From Halococcoides cellulosivorans (GTDB lineage: Archaea; Halobacteriota; Halobacteria; Halobacteriales; Haloarculaceae), in assembly GCF_003058365.1 (NCBI RefSeq), contig NZ_CP028858.1, positions 1,178,001 to 1,242,000 on the forward strand: DNA of 64,000 bases, written 5' to 3'. Of the stretch, positions 33,862 through 41,959 are shown one piece after another (positions within the stretch are counted from its first letter, which is position 1; each line of letters opens with the position of its first letter). Both the position numbers and the translations under genes were made by a program. The notes beneath the pieces were generated by a model. The model saw only the letters and a program-made list of their open reading frames with translations. It made no database searches and was not told the DNA's origin.

Positions 33862-34629
33862 TCACTGAAAGCCGATCGGTTGGACGCTCGAACTCTCGTC
33901 GCCACCCTGGCTCATCTCGCGGGCCAGCCGTTCGCGTGCCTCACCGATCTCTTCGGCCTGTTCGATCAGCGATTCGGTTTCGAGGCCGATCCCCGTGATC
34001 GGCACGATCGCCCGGTCCAGGAACTGACGCGCGGCCTCGGGGTCTGGGAACTGTGGGGTCGTCTCGACGATGATCCCGACCGCGTCGACCGACTGGCGGA
34101 TCGCGGCGTAGAGCAGCGCGCCCGTCGGGCCGGTGATCGCACCGCTGTCGGCGGGGTCGTCCACGTCGAGATCGGTGAGAAACCCACTGGCGTCGCCGGT
34201 CGCGACACCGATGACCTGTCGGTCGTCGACGTCCTCCACACTGTCGATATCGTCGACGCTGTCGCCGTTTTCGACGCCTTTCCCACTCACGTACAGCGGG
34301 AGGATGTCTTCGTCGTCGAGGAACTGTGTCAGACACGCGGCGAAGTCCTCGGCGGTCGACGGCGAGACGGGGACGTCGCTCTGGAGGACGATCACGTCGC
34401 CCGATTCGTCGGCGTGAATGCGCACCGGGGCGCGCACGGTCGTCGTCTCGGTCCGGTAGGTCGCGACTTCGGGAAGCCCGTCGCAGTGGCAGGTCCCGAC
34501 GTGGGCCAGATCGAGCGATTCGACGAGGTGATCGGCGGCGATCTTACCGACGAGGCCCTGTCCTGGAAGGCCGTCGATGAGAACGCCGCCAGAGAGGTCG
34601 ATGCCGGCGTGAACGTCGACGTGTGCCAT
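33862..34629 (-). CDS. PAC2 family protein
   Basis: A 255-residue PAC2-fold protein, related to eukaryotic proteasome-assembling chaperone 2 and archaeal PbaB-like proteins. Seen: the N-terminal GVLIDGLPGQGLVGKIAADHL, the acidic central loop SVDDIDSVEDVDDRQ, GPTGALLYAAIRQ and a C-terminal helix EQAEEIGEARERLAREM. Most likely role is in proteasome assembly or as an ATP-independent chaperone, though the true client in haloarchaea is not proven. The ATG at 34629 is the first with coding character. Confidence 0.9.
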   Translation of the reverse strand: MAHVDVHAGIDLSGGVLIDGLPGQGLVGKIAADHLVESLDLAHVGTCHCDGLPEVATYRTETTTVRAPVRIHADESGDVIVLQSDVPVSPSTAEDFAACLTQFLDDEDILPLYVSGKGVENGDSVDDIDSVEDVDDRQVIGVATGDASGFLTDLDVDDPADSGAITGPTGALLYAAIRQSVDAVGIIVETTPQFPDPEAARQFLDRAIVPITGIGLETESLIEQAEEIGEARERLAREMSQGGDESSSVQPIGFQ

Positions 34630-34721
34630 GTCAGGACGGACGCCGGTTCGGTGGTTAAATCCACGGGCCGGGATCACAAGGTGGCCGGTAAACCCATCCC
34701 GCTGGCCGACGAACCGCCGTC

Positions 34722-35636
34722 ATGACCGTTCTCGTGACGGGCGCGACGGGCTTCGTCGGCGGCCGACTCGTCCCCGCGCTCGTCGATCACGGACTGGAGG
34801 TGCGTGCACTCACACGGGACGCGAGTGGCTACGACCCGCCCGATGGCGTGCGCGCCGTCGAGGGCGATCTGCTCGACCCCGACTCGCTCGACGGTGTGTT
34901 CGACGGTGTCGAGACCGCCTACTATCTGGTTCACTCGATGGGGTCGGGCCCGGAGTTCGCAGAGCGCGATCGTCGCGCCGCCGCGAACTTCGTGGCGGCA
35001 GCCGAAAGCGCCGGTGTCGAACGGATCGTCTATCTCGGTGGGCTCGGTGAGACCGGCGCAGAACTCTCCGAACACCTCCAGTCCCGCCGCGAGGTCGAAT
35101 CCGTCCTGGCGAGCGGGACGCCCCGACTCACCACGCTCCGGGCGGCGATCGTCGTCGGTGCTGGCAGCGTCAGCTTTCGAATGATTCGCCAACTCGCCGG
35201 GCGACTGCCGATCATGATCACGCCGAAGTGGGTTCGGACGCCGTGTCAGCCCATCGCGATTTCGGACGTGATCGCGTACCTCGTCGGCGTGCTCGACGCG
35301 CCCGAGACGGCGGGTGAGACCTACGAGATCGGTGGGCCGGACGTGCTGACCTACCAGGCGATGATGGAGGCGGTCGCCAGTCAGCTGGGCCGCGATCCGA
35401 TCATCGTTCCCGTGCCGGTGCTCTCGCCGTCGCTGTCGGCCTATTGGGTCGAGTTGGTCACCGACGTCGACGGTTCGGTCGCTCGACCGCTGATCCGTGG
35501 CGTCGAGAACCCCGTCGTCGTCACCGACGATCGCATCCGGTCGATCGTCGACGTGGATCTGACGCCGTTCGACGACGCCGTCGCGACCGCGCTGTCCGAA
35601 GCCGACGGGTCGGAGGACAGCGATGGCGGAGACTGA
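34722..35636 (+). CDS. NAD(P)-binding atypical SDR protein (NDUFA9/NmrA-like)
   Basis: A 304-residue extended/atypical short-chain dehydrogenase. The N-terminal Rossmann motif is VTGATGFVGGRLVPAL (residues 5-20). A second region (VYLGGLGETGAELSEHLQSR) and the C-terminal PIAISDVIAYLVGVL fit the group that includes complex I NDUFA9 and NAD(P)H-binding regulators. No Tyr-x3-Lys catalytic pair is visible, so it may be a non-enzymatic NADPH sensor, or an oxidoreductase of unknown substrate. It overlaps the next membrane gene by 14 bases. Confidence 0.85.
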   Translation: MTVLVTGATGFVGGRLVPALVDHGLEVRALTRDASGYDPPDGVRAVEGDLLDPDSLDGVFDGVETAYYLVHSMGSGPEFAERDRRAAANFVAAAESAGVERIVYLGGLGETGAELSEHLQSRREVESVLASGTPRLTTLRAAIVVGAGSVSFRMIRQLAGRLPIMITPKWVRTPCQPIAISDVIAYLVGVLDAPETAGETYEIGGPDVLTYQAMMEAVASQLGRDPIIVPVPVLSPSLSAYWVELVTDVDGSVARPLIRGVENPVVVTDDRIRSIVDVDLTPFDDAVATALSEADGSEDSDGGD

Positions 35637-36300
35637 CGACTGGGCGTATCTCAACATCGTCGGCGCACTTCCCGGCTGGACGCCCACTCCAATGCTCGCG
35701 CTCGCGATCCAGTTCGGCGGGTTCGGGGGCGTCGCGCTCGTCGTCGCTGCGGTCCTCGATCAGTGGACCGCTCTCCCCGCCGCACTCGTCGCGATCGGTG
35801 TCGCGACCGCCGGGAGTGGCCTGATGACCGTCGTGAGCGACCGCATTCGGCGTGCGGACCCACCGCCGGGCTATCGCGACCTCCTCTTCGGATCGAGTGT
35901 CGACGTGGTGATGGGTGTCGTCGCGTTCGTCGCCTTCCTCACGTACGTCCTCACCCGCGATCCGCCGGGCATCGTGGGCGCGGTCGTCGGCCCGGAGACG
36001 CCCGCACCCGTGGTCTTCCTGGCACTCCTGGTGATCTGGGACCTCTGTTATCGGATCGGCACGGCGTGGTGGGCCAGTGTCGTCGGGGCCTGGCGGTCGC
36101 TGGTGTACGCCGGGTCGTTCGATCGAGCGACGCGGCAAGCGTTCGTGGTCTGCGACCTGCTCGTCCTCGCGTTCGCGGGGATTCAACTCGCACTCGTGCC
36201 GTTCGCCTGGGGGACGCTCCTCGCGTGGCTGGTCGTCGGTCACGTCCTCGCCGTCGCTGTCGTCTCGGGTGGATCGATCGTCCGATTGCGGCTGGGCTGA
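35623..36300 (+). CDS. Hypothetical membrane protein
   Basis: A 225-residue protein with about six hydrophobic segments (for example MLALAIQFGGFGGVALVVAAVL; SVDVVMGVVAFVAFLTYVL; LLVLAFAGIQLALVPFAWG). Not recognised as a known family. Its ATG lies inside the last 14 bases of the SDR gene, indicating cotranscription and possibly translational coupling, so the SDR protein and this one may act together. Convergent with the RNase H-like gene. Confidence 0.78.
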   Translation: MAETDDWAYLNIVGALPGWTPTPMLALAIQFGGFGGVALVVAAVLDQWTALPAALVAIGVATAGSGLMTVVSDRIRRADPPPGYRDLLFGSSVDVVMGVVAFVAFLTYVLTRDPPGIVGAVVGPETPAPVVFLALLVIWDLCYRIGTAWWASVVGAWRSLVYAGSFDRATRQAFVVCDLLVLAFAGIQLALVPFAWGTLLAWLVVGHVLAVAVVSGGSIVRLRLG

Positions 36301-36326
36301 CCCAGCGGTCGAGGCCCTCTCGCCAG

Positions 36327-37106
36327 TCAGAGCGGGCAGTCCTCGGGAACGATGTCTGCGTGGAGCCGACTCACCACGCGCTCGGTCACCGTTTCGAGGT
36401 GGTCGACGTCTTCGCGATTGTAGCTCACGAGCGTCTCCAGGGCCCCGTCGTCGCCGCGCTGGAACTCCCGCCAGAGTCGCACGGCGTCCTCGCCCGAGAG
36501 GTCTGGCCGGTCGCGCTCGACGCCCAGGTCGCGCTCGATACGTTTGAGCCCGCCGGTCAGATCCAGGCGTCGACAGGGGTACATCACGTCGAGATGGGGC
36601 CGATCGAACAGGCCGTTCACCTCGAACGCCGATTCCAGGAAGGGAACGTCGAATCGCGCGCCGTTGAACGTCACCAGCATGTCGGCATCGCACACCACGT
36701 CTCGCAGACGGTCGGCCGTCAGATCTTGCCCGCGGACGAGCGTGGTCGTCTCGCCGCCGAGACGAACGCTGACGGTCGTCACGTCGTCGCGATACTGATC
36801 GAGCCCGGTCGTCTCGATGTCGAGAAACGCGGCGTTGTCCCTGAACGTCTCGTAGAGCCGCCAGCGGGCCTGACTGGGGAACTGCTCCGCGAAGAAGGTG
36901 GTGTCCCCCGCCGCGAGGCTCTCGCGGGCGTCGTCGATGTACGCCTGGATCCGGTCGGCGGTCGTCGATCCGACCGCACTGGGGTCGAAGGCGTCCCAGT
37001 GGGTGATCCCCGCCCGCCAGAGGTCTCGCTCGGTGGTCTCACCGACGCCGTAGACCGGAATGAAGCTCTCTTCGACGCGCACGACCAGCGGTCGGTCGTC
37101 GACCAC
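36327..37106 (-). CDS. RNase H-like (YprB-type) nuclease
   Basis: A 259-residue protein. The C-terminal part is an exonuclease-like RNase H fold with carboxylates: FLDIETTGLD (Asp and Glu), TFNGARFDVPFL (Asp), and YNREDVDHLETV (Asp). The N-terminal part resembles a helix-hairpin-helix lead-in (GVGETTERDLWRAGI; RIQAYIDDARESL). It matches DEDDh-type exonucleases of the YprB family. GTG at 37106 is the only in-frame start that leaves the N-terminus intact. Role in DNA repair or RNA processing is unknown. It is divergent from the BofA-like gene. Confidence 0.85.
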   Translation of the reverse strand: MVDDRPLVVRVEESFIPVYGVGETTERDLWRAGITHWDAFDPSAVGSTTADRIQAYIDDARESLAAGDTTFFAEQFPSQARWRLYETFRDNAAFLDIETTGLDQYRDDVTTVSVRLGGETTTLVRGQDLTADRLRDVVCDADMLVTFNGARFDVPFLESAFEVNGLFDRPHLDVMYPCRRLDLTGGLKRIERDLGVERDRPDLSGEDAVRLWREFQRGDDGALETLVSYNREDVDHLETVTERVVSRLHADIVPEDCPL

Positions 37107-37181
37107 CGTAAGTGTCGCGTTCGTCGATTCGATCGCGGTAGCCCGCGTGTAACGAAGGCGGTGGGCCGGTGAGAGACGTCC

Positions 37182-37421
37182 GTGGCTTCCAGAACATCGC
37201 GATCGACGCTCGGAACGCTGCTCGTCAACGCCATCGTCGGCCTCGCCATCCTGATCGTGGCGAACGCCGTCGGTCTCGGCGTTCAGATATCCGCCGTGAC
37301 GCTGCTCGTCTGTGCGGTCTTCGGTGTCCCGGGGGCGATCCTCGTCCTCGCACTCGCGCTGTTCGACGTCGCGTTCGTCGCGACGCTCGTCCCGGTCGAC
37401 ATCCTGGCAGTACTGCTCTGA
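37182..37421 (+). CDS. BofA family small membrane protein
   Basis: A 79-residue protein with two to three hydrophobic segments (LLVNAIVGLAILIVANAVGLGV; TLLVCAVFGVPGAILVLALALF), matching the BofA/SigmaK-processing regulatory family. In haloarchaea it is a general small membrane protein of unknown role, as there is no sporulation. The GTG at 37182 is used; it lies a short distance after the divergent RNase H-like gene's start region. Confidence 0.8.
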   Translation: MASRTSRSTLGTLLVNAIVGLAILIVANAVGLGVQISAVTLLVCAVFGVPGAILVLALALFDVAFVATLVPVDILAVLL

Positions 37422-37490
37422 CCCCCGGGATCGGTTCGTCCCCACGTCGCGTGCCGAACCGCTCTTGGTCGGGCCCGGCGTAACGCTCGC

Positions 37491-38462
37491 GTGGTCTCGA
37501 TCAGCCAGGGCGACGGGGTCCGGATCGACGTCCCGGGCGCCCCGACGGTCGTCGTCGACGCCGCCGCCCCCGACGACGGTCTCCCGGTCTACACCCACGC
37601 CCACGGCGATCACCTCTACGATCGCGCGCCCGAGGCGGCGATCTGTTCGGATCTGACCCGCGACCTCGCGGGCGTCCGCCGCGACGGCGTGCCCGATCCA
37701 CTCGATCACCCCGCGGTTTCGCTCGTGCCCTCGGGCCACGTTCCGGGATCGCGCGCCGTCCTCGTCGAAGGCGACCGGCGTGTGCTCCACACCGGCGACT
37801 GTGCGCTCCGCGATCGACTGTTCCTCGACGGGTTCGACCCCGTCGGAGCGGACGTGCTCGTCATCGAATCGACCTACGGGATCCCCGAATACAGCTTTCC
37901 AGACCCCAGCGAGACCGTCGCGGAGATGCTCACCTGGCTGTCGGAGACGCGTGACCGCCCGGTGATCCTCTTCGGATACGCCCTGGGGCGGGCCCAGCAA
38001 CTCCAGGCGATCGTCGAGCGCTCCGATCGCGACCGTCTGTTCGTCTCCGACGCCATTCTGGATCTCAACGCCCCGATCGAGCGCGCGCTCGACCTGTCGT
38101 TCGGAGCCCGATCGATCGACGACCTCGACCGCATTGGGCCCGGCGACGCGCTCGTCCTCCCGAGTCAGGTCCGCTCGCTCGCGTTCGTCGAGAACCTGAT
38201 AGAGGATACCGACGCGCTCACGGCCAGCGTCTCGGGGTGGGCCGTCGATGCATCGTTCAGATTCGCGACCGACTATGACGCGACCTTTGTCCTCTCCGAT
38301 CACTGTGATTTCGAGGACCTGGTCGGCGTCGTCGAGCAGGTCGATCCCAGCGAGGTGTACACGATCCACGGGTCGACCGAGGCGCTGGCGAGCGAACTCA
38401 CCGCGCGTGGCTATCGAGCGCAGGCGCTGAAGGCGAATCAGCACACCCTCGGTGAGTACTGA
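37491..38462 (+). CDS. Metallo-beta-lactamase fold nuclease, beta-CASP-like
   Basis: A 323-residue metallo-beta-lactamase fold protein. The metal motif is THAHGDH (residues 35-41); SGHVPGSRAV supplies a later His, LHTGDCAL carries the Asp, and SDHCDFEDL is in the position of the C-terminal His motif. The inserted segment (residues about 150-250) is beta-CASP-like. It has the form of mRNA 3'-end processing factors or ligase-associated DNA exonucleases; which of them is not settled. No KH domains are present, unlike full aCPSF proteins. GTG start. Adjacent to hmgA with a gap of 53 bases. Confidence 0.8.
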   Translation: MVSISQGDGVRIDVPGAPTVVVDAAAPDDGLPVYTHAHGDHLYDRAPEAAICSDLTRDLAGVRRDGVPDPLDHPAVSLVPSGHVPGSRAVLVEGDRRVLHTGDCALRDRLFLDGFDPVGADVLVIESTYGIPEYSFPDPSETVAEMLTWLSETRDRPVILFGYALGRAQQLQAIVERSDRDRLFVSDAILDLNAPIERALDLSFGARSIDDLDRIGPGDALVLPSQVRSLAFVENLIEDTDALTASVSGWAVDASFRFATDYDATFVLSDHCDFEDLVGVVEQVDPSEVYTIHGSTEALASELTARGYRAQALKANQHTLGEY

Positions 38463-38486
38463 CCGCAATCGCCGCGCTCGAACAGG

Positions 38487-38493
38487 CTTTAGG
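38487..38493 (+). promoter_or_regulatory. TATA-like box for hmgA
   Basis: CTTTAGG is centred about 26 bases before the hmgA ATG. The same CTTTAGG form recurs at 41931 and 44907 before two other genes. Confidence 0.55.
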
Positions 38494-38515
38494 GGGGCGC
38501 CCGCGAGAAGCGAGT

Positions 38516-39721
38516 ATGTCCGAGGACCTGCTCGCCGCCGTCGAGCGCGGTGAGATCGATCTGCACGAACTGGACGACCATACCGACGCCGAGACGGCTA
38601 CGGAGATTCGTCGGGCCGCGATCGAGGCGGCGACCGACGCCGATCTGGAGACCGTCGGGGAGACGGCGATTCCCGCCGCCGACGCCGAGCCGAACATCGA
38701 GAACATGATCGGCGCGGCCCAGGTGCCGATGGGCGTCGCCGGGCCCGTCCCGATCGACGGCGAGTACGTCGACCGGTCGGTGCGCGTGCCGCTGGCGACC
38801 ACGGAGGGCGCACTCGTCGCGTCGATCAACCGGGGGATGGCTGCGATCCGCGAGGCCGACGGCGCGATCGCGCGCATCGTCGACTCGGGGATCACGCGCG
38901 CACCGGTGTTCACCGTCGCAGACGTTTCGGAGGCCCAGCAGGTCGCGGACTGGGTGGCGGCGAACGCCGACCGCGTCGGCGCGGCCGCCGCCGAGACCGA
39001 TCCGCACCTCGATTTCGTCGACCTCGAACCGTACGTCGTCGGGGACTCGGTGTTCGTTCGGATCCGCTACGACACCGGCGACGCGATGGGGATGAACATG
39101 GCGACGATCGGGTCGCGATCGGCCGCGGAACTGATCGAGTCCGAGACGCCCGCCGACCTCGTCGCGATGTCGGGGAACCTCTGTTCGGACAAAAAGCCCG
39201 CCGCGATCAACAGCGTCGAAGGCCGGGGCTACACCGTCGCCGCCGACGTCGAACTCGACGCCGAGGTCGTCGCTGACCGGTTCGGAACGACGCCCGCCGC
39301 GATCGCAGAGGTGAACACCCGCAAGAACCTGGTGGGGAGCGCGAAAGCCGGCGCGCTCGGGTTCAACGCCCACGCGGCGAACGTGATCGGCGCGGCCTTC
39401 CTCGCGCTCGGCCAGGACGAAGCCCAGGTCGTCGAGGGCTCGAACACCATCACGACCGTCGAAGAGCGCGACGGATCGCTTTACGTCAGTGTGACGCTGG
39501 CCTCTCTGGAGGTCGGCACCGTCGGCGGCGGGACAGGCCTGCCCACCCAGCGAGAGGCGCTCTCGGTCATGGACCTCGCGGGCGGGGGCGACCCGCCGGG
39601 GACGAACGGCGCGGCGCTCGCGGAGATCATCGCGACGGCGACGCTCGCGGGCGAACTCTCCTTGCTCGGTGCGCTCGCCGGGCGACACCTCACGAGCGCG
39701 CACGAAGAACACGGTCGGTGA
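38516..39721 (+). CDS. hmgA: HMG-CoA reductase
   Basis: A class I HMG-CoA reductase (401 residues) that makes mevalonate from HMG-CoA with NADPH, the committed step of archaeal lipid synthesis. Motifs: ENMIGAAQVPMGVAGP (active-site Glu), DAMGMNMAT (NADPH-binding), the catalytic Lys in CSDKKPA, and GTVGGGT near the C-terminus. It is the target of statin-type inhibitors in haloarchaea. It lies about 26 kb from mvk-ipk in this window, so the pathway is not one operon here. Confidence 0.98.
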   Translation: MSEDLLAAVERGEIDLHELDDHTDAETATEIRRAAIEAATDADLETVGETAIPAADAEPNIENMIGAAQVPMGVAGPVPIDGEYVDRSVRVPLATTEGALVASINRGMAAIREADGAIARIVDSGITRAPVFTVADVSEAQQVADWVAANADRVGAAAAETDPHLDFVDLEPYVVGDSVFVRIRYDTGDAMGMNMATIGSRSAAELIESETPADLVAMSGNLCSDKKPAAINSVEGRGYTVAADVELDAEVVADRFGTTPAAIAEVNTRKNLVGSAKAGALGFNAHAANVIGAAFLALGQDEAQVVEGSNTITTVEERDGSLYVSVTLASLEVGTVGGGTGLPTQREALSVMDLAGGGDPPGTNGAALAEIIATATLAGELSLLGALAGRHLTSAHEEHGR

Positions 39722-39917
39722 TCGATCGCAGGCAGCGATCGATCGGTGACTGATTGACCCGATCGATGATCGAACGGTCCGATCGGTGTCCAATCGTCGT
39801 CCGACCGGTGACGAATCGATCCGATCGCCGGAGAGAGGCCCAATCGCGGCCTGTCGACACCTCACACAGGGGCCCCCCGATCGGGGAGTTTATCCCCCGT
39901 GGTAGTCCACCGAAGGT
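39722..39917. repeat. GATCG-rich intergenic region with degenerate repeat units
   Basis: Between hmgA and DUF5786, about the first 110 bases hold about eight copies of GATCG and three near-identical decamers (GATCGGTGAC at 39741-39750, GATCGGTGTC at 39781-39790, GACCGGTGAC at 39803-39812), with spacings of 40 and 22 bases. There is no coding frame of quality. It could be a binding-site cluster or a compositional drift region. Confidence 0.35.
39889..39895 (+). promoter_or_regulatory. TATA-like box for the DUF5786 gene
   Basis: TTTATCC centred about 26 bases before the ATG at 39918; fits a leaderless message. Confidence 0.55.
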
Positions 39918-40094
39918 ATGGGATTTGGCAGCTACGACGAATCCGAACAACAGGATCAGAACGTCGATACCGACGATAGTGACGGCGTGACCGTTCACGA
40001 GCACGATCACGACGGCGAAATCTCGACGGAAGCCTCGGCGTCGACCGAGGAACTCGTGGCTGGCCTGCAGGACATGTCGTCCGACGACGACTGA
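39918..40094 (+). CDS. DUF5786 family small acidic protein
   Basis: A 58-residue protein, MGFGSYDESEQQDQNVDTDD..., too short for routine gene finding. It has the family's N-terminus MGFGSYDESEQ and a very acidic, probably unstructured middle, with a short helix SASTEELVAGLQDMSS. It is paralogous to the gene at 51695-51871, with which it shares the first ten residues and the helix register. Function unknown; widespread in haloarchaea. A good TATA-like box stands at the right distance. Confidence 0.85.
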   Translation: MGFGSYDESEQQDQNVDTDDSDGVTVHEHDHDGEISTEASASTEELVAGLQDMSSDDD

Positions 40095-40207
40095 ATCGGA
40101 CTCCGATCGAGTGACGATTTCTCGCGATCGAAATTCTCCGATGAGACCACCGGCCGTTTCGTGGTCGAAAAGGGTCCTTTGGCGACGCCGACTCGACGCC
40201 CGCCGTG

Positions 40208-41182
40208 CTACGCCGACTCGACCGCGTCGAGGGCCGTCTCGCTGTCGAGCGTCTCGGAGGTGACCGCCGTCGCATCGGGGCCGAGCAGATCGGTCTCGAC
40301 GACGAGGTGCTTGCTGAACGAGTCGAGGACGATCGAGTGCTGGTGGCCGTCGACGGTCACGACGGCGACCAGGACGAACTCGACGGTCGAGGTCTCGTCG
40401 TTGGAGACGTGACTGGCCCACCAGTCGTCGACGGTCTGTGTGTCGATCGATGGCTTGAGGACGACCCGTTCGCTCCCGGGCGTCGCGGTCGCGCCGTCCA
40501 CTCGGTCGACGCCCATCGTCACGTCGTTCGCGCGCATCGCGAACTCGAAGTGGTCGATTTCGATCTCTCGATCGGCAGCCATCGACATCGCGAATCGGAC
40601 GACGGTCTCCTCGTCTGTGGCGTCACCCCACCGGACCGACTGATGGGTCAAGCGGAGTTCGTCGTCACCGACGCGGACGGTGTCGTCGTCGAGGCCGTCA
40701 CCCGGAAGGAGCGACGTGCGGAACGCACGCGACTGTTCGGGCAACGACTGCGTGAAACCGGGAAACTCCAGGCGCGGGGCGATCGTGAGCGACGAGCCCT
40801 GGCCGTGACTGTCGGTCGCGACCCACCACTCGACGATCTTCGCGTGATCGAGTGTCGTCTCGACGGTCAGATTGCTCGTCCCGCTTGGAATGCCGATTCC
40901 GCCGGTTCGTCCCTCACCGACCCTGGTCTCGTCGAGTCTGATGTCGTAGGCCACCCCCACCAGCGGCGGCACACCGATCGGATTAGGGTTGTCGATCGTC
41001 GCTCGGGTCTCGACGTTCGTCGTATTCTCGGTCACGTTGCCCCACGCGTGTTCGTACTCTCGGACCTGCGGCTGGTCCATCGTCACGGTCACGATTCCAC
41101 CCACCGCGAGCAGCGTTACGACCCCGAGCAGGAACGTAACGCCGACGACGCGACGGGTGGGCGGCCACCCATCTCCCCCCAT
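40208..41182 (-). CDS. LEA14-like protein with two WHy-type domains
   Basis: A 324-residue secreted or membrane-anchored protein. The N-terminal hydrophobic segment (VVGVTFLLGVVTLLAVGGIVTVT, residues 12-34) is a membrane anchor. Two immunoglobulin-like LEA-2/WHy repeats follow: TENTTNVETRATIDNPNPIGVPP (cited in part; about residues 51-73) and ATDEETVVRFAMSM (about residues 190-203) starting the second. Related archaeal proteins bind membranes or stabilise proteins in dry, salty conditions. The gene is transcribed against DUF5786 and is not in an operon. Confidence 0.85.
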   Translation of the reverse strand: MGGDGWPPTRRVVGVTFLLGVVTLLAVGGIVTVTMDQPQVREYEHAWGNVTENTTNVETRATIDNPNPIGVPPLVGVAYDIRLDETRVGEGRTGGIGIPSGTSNLTVETTLDHAKIVEWWVATDSHGQGSSLTIAPRLEFPGFTQSLPEQSRAFRTSLLPGDGLDDDTVRVGDDELRLTHQSVRWGDATDEETVVRFAMSMAADREIEIDHFEFAMRANDVTMGVDRVDGATATPGSERVVLKPSIDTQTVDDWWASHVSNDETSTVEFVLVAVVTVDGHQHSIVLDSFSKHLVVETDLLGPDATAVTSETLDSETALDAVESA

Positions 41183-41265
41183 GTGACTAAATTTAGCGGA
41201 CGAGAGGCCTTAAATTACGAGGATTGTATCACTGAACCGCACAATCGACCGACGGAGCGCCGATC

Positions 41266-41466
41266 TCAGTCGTCGTCGAAGACCACGTCCTGGGCGACGA
41301 GGTCGGCAAGTGCCTCCGTGATCGCGGGGTCGACCTCCGCGATCGGATCGCCGTCGTGGAGACGGTCGTTGTGGCCGGCGATGGTCGCTTCGAGGTCGTC
41401 GAGTGGCACCCGCGTCGTCGTATCACACGCCGTGCAGACGACGGGGACGGTCGGGGCATCGCCCAT
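41266..41466 (-). CDS. Small hypothetical protein with a CxxC pair
   Basis: A 66-residue acidic protein (MGDAPTVPVVCTACDTTTR...). It has a single C-x2-C motif (residues 11-14) and then a DPAITEALADLVAQDVVFDDD tail. One CxxC pair alone is not a full zinc site, so it may dimerise around the metal. Not recognised as a named family. A clear TATA-like box (TTTTTTATC on the minus strand) lies about 25 bases before its ATG. Confidence 0.72.
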   Translation of the reverse strand: MGDAPTVPVVCTACDTTTRVPLDDLEATIAGHNDRLHDGDPIAEVDPAITEALADLVAQDVVFDDD

Positions 41467-41487
41467 ACCTGTCTATCGGCGCCAGTC

Positions 41488-41496
41488 GATAAAAAA
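41488..41496 (-). promoter_or_regulatory. TATA-like box for the small CxxC protein
   Basis: On the minus strand TTTTTTATC, about 25 bases before the ATG at 41466; the A/T run is notable in this GC-rich context. Confidence 0.5.
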
Positions 41497-41576
41497 CCGT
41501 CCCGGTGGCACGTCCTCCACGTAATCGACCGTCGGACGGGGCGGTGGGGGAGTAGCCGTCGCCCGGGACGACCGCG

Positions 41577-41858
41577 TCACTCCACGGACTCGGCGGGGAC
41601 GGGCCCCGATCCGATCACGTCCTCGATCGCAGCACGGAAGTCCTGCCGACTCTCGAAATACGTTCGATCGGTCTCGTCGAGCAGGTCGTCGACCGTGCGC
41701 GGGCCGTCGGGCGTCCGGACGGTCGTCGACCCCTCGCGTCGCCGGATTCGACTGGCTTCGATCCCCCACGTCAGACGGGCAGCGACCTGTGCGATCGGGA
41801 CGCCCTCGACGTCGGCGTCGGGCCCCAGTTCGATCGATTCGCTTTCCTCGTCGCTCAT
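41577..41858 (-). CDS. Small conserved haloarchaeal protein (DUF5789-like)
   Basis: A 93-residue soluble protein. Its layout, VAARLTWGIEASRIRRREG, RTVDDLLDETDRTYFESR, DFRAAIEDVIG, resembles the haloarchaeal DUF5789 family, which has no known function. The ATG at 41858 is the one that gives the normal length; the frame extends upstream without good composition. It is divergent from the membrane/zinc protein at 41960. Confidence 0.7.
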   Translation of the reverse strand: MSDEESESIELGPDADVEGVPIAQVAARLTWGIEASRIRRREGSTTVRTPDGPRTVDDLLDETDRTYFESRQDFRAAIEDVIGSGPVPAESVE

Positions 41859-41930
41859 GGCCGTGGTGACGGCCGGTCGAACCATGGGCGTTACGCTCTC
41901 GGCGGCGTCGGACGACTGTCTGACACACCA

Positions 41931-41937
41931 CTTTAGG
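41931..41937 (+). promoter_or_regulatory. TATA-like box for the gene at 41960
   Basis: CTTTAGG centred about 26 bases before the ATG at 41960; same form as at hmgA and the cis-prenyltransferase-like gene. Confidence 0.5.
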
Positions 41938-41959
41938 GGCCGGCCGCCTACCGCCCGCT

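Noticed and set aside
37107-38468. Upstream extension of the RNase H-like frame on the minus strand
   Set aside because: It is antisense to the BofA and MBL genes, and its sequence is low in hydrophobic structure and rich in Arg/Asp. The GTG at 37106 gives a complete domain.
39722-39850. CRISPR array or direct-repeat element
   Set aside because: The repeat units are 10 bases, degenerate, and unevenly spaced (40 and 22), with no uniform spacers.
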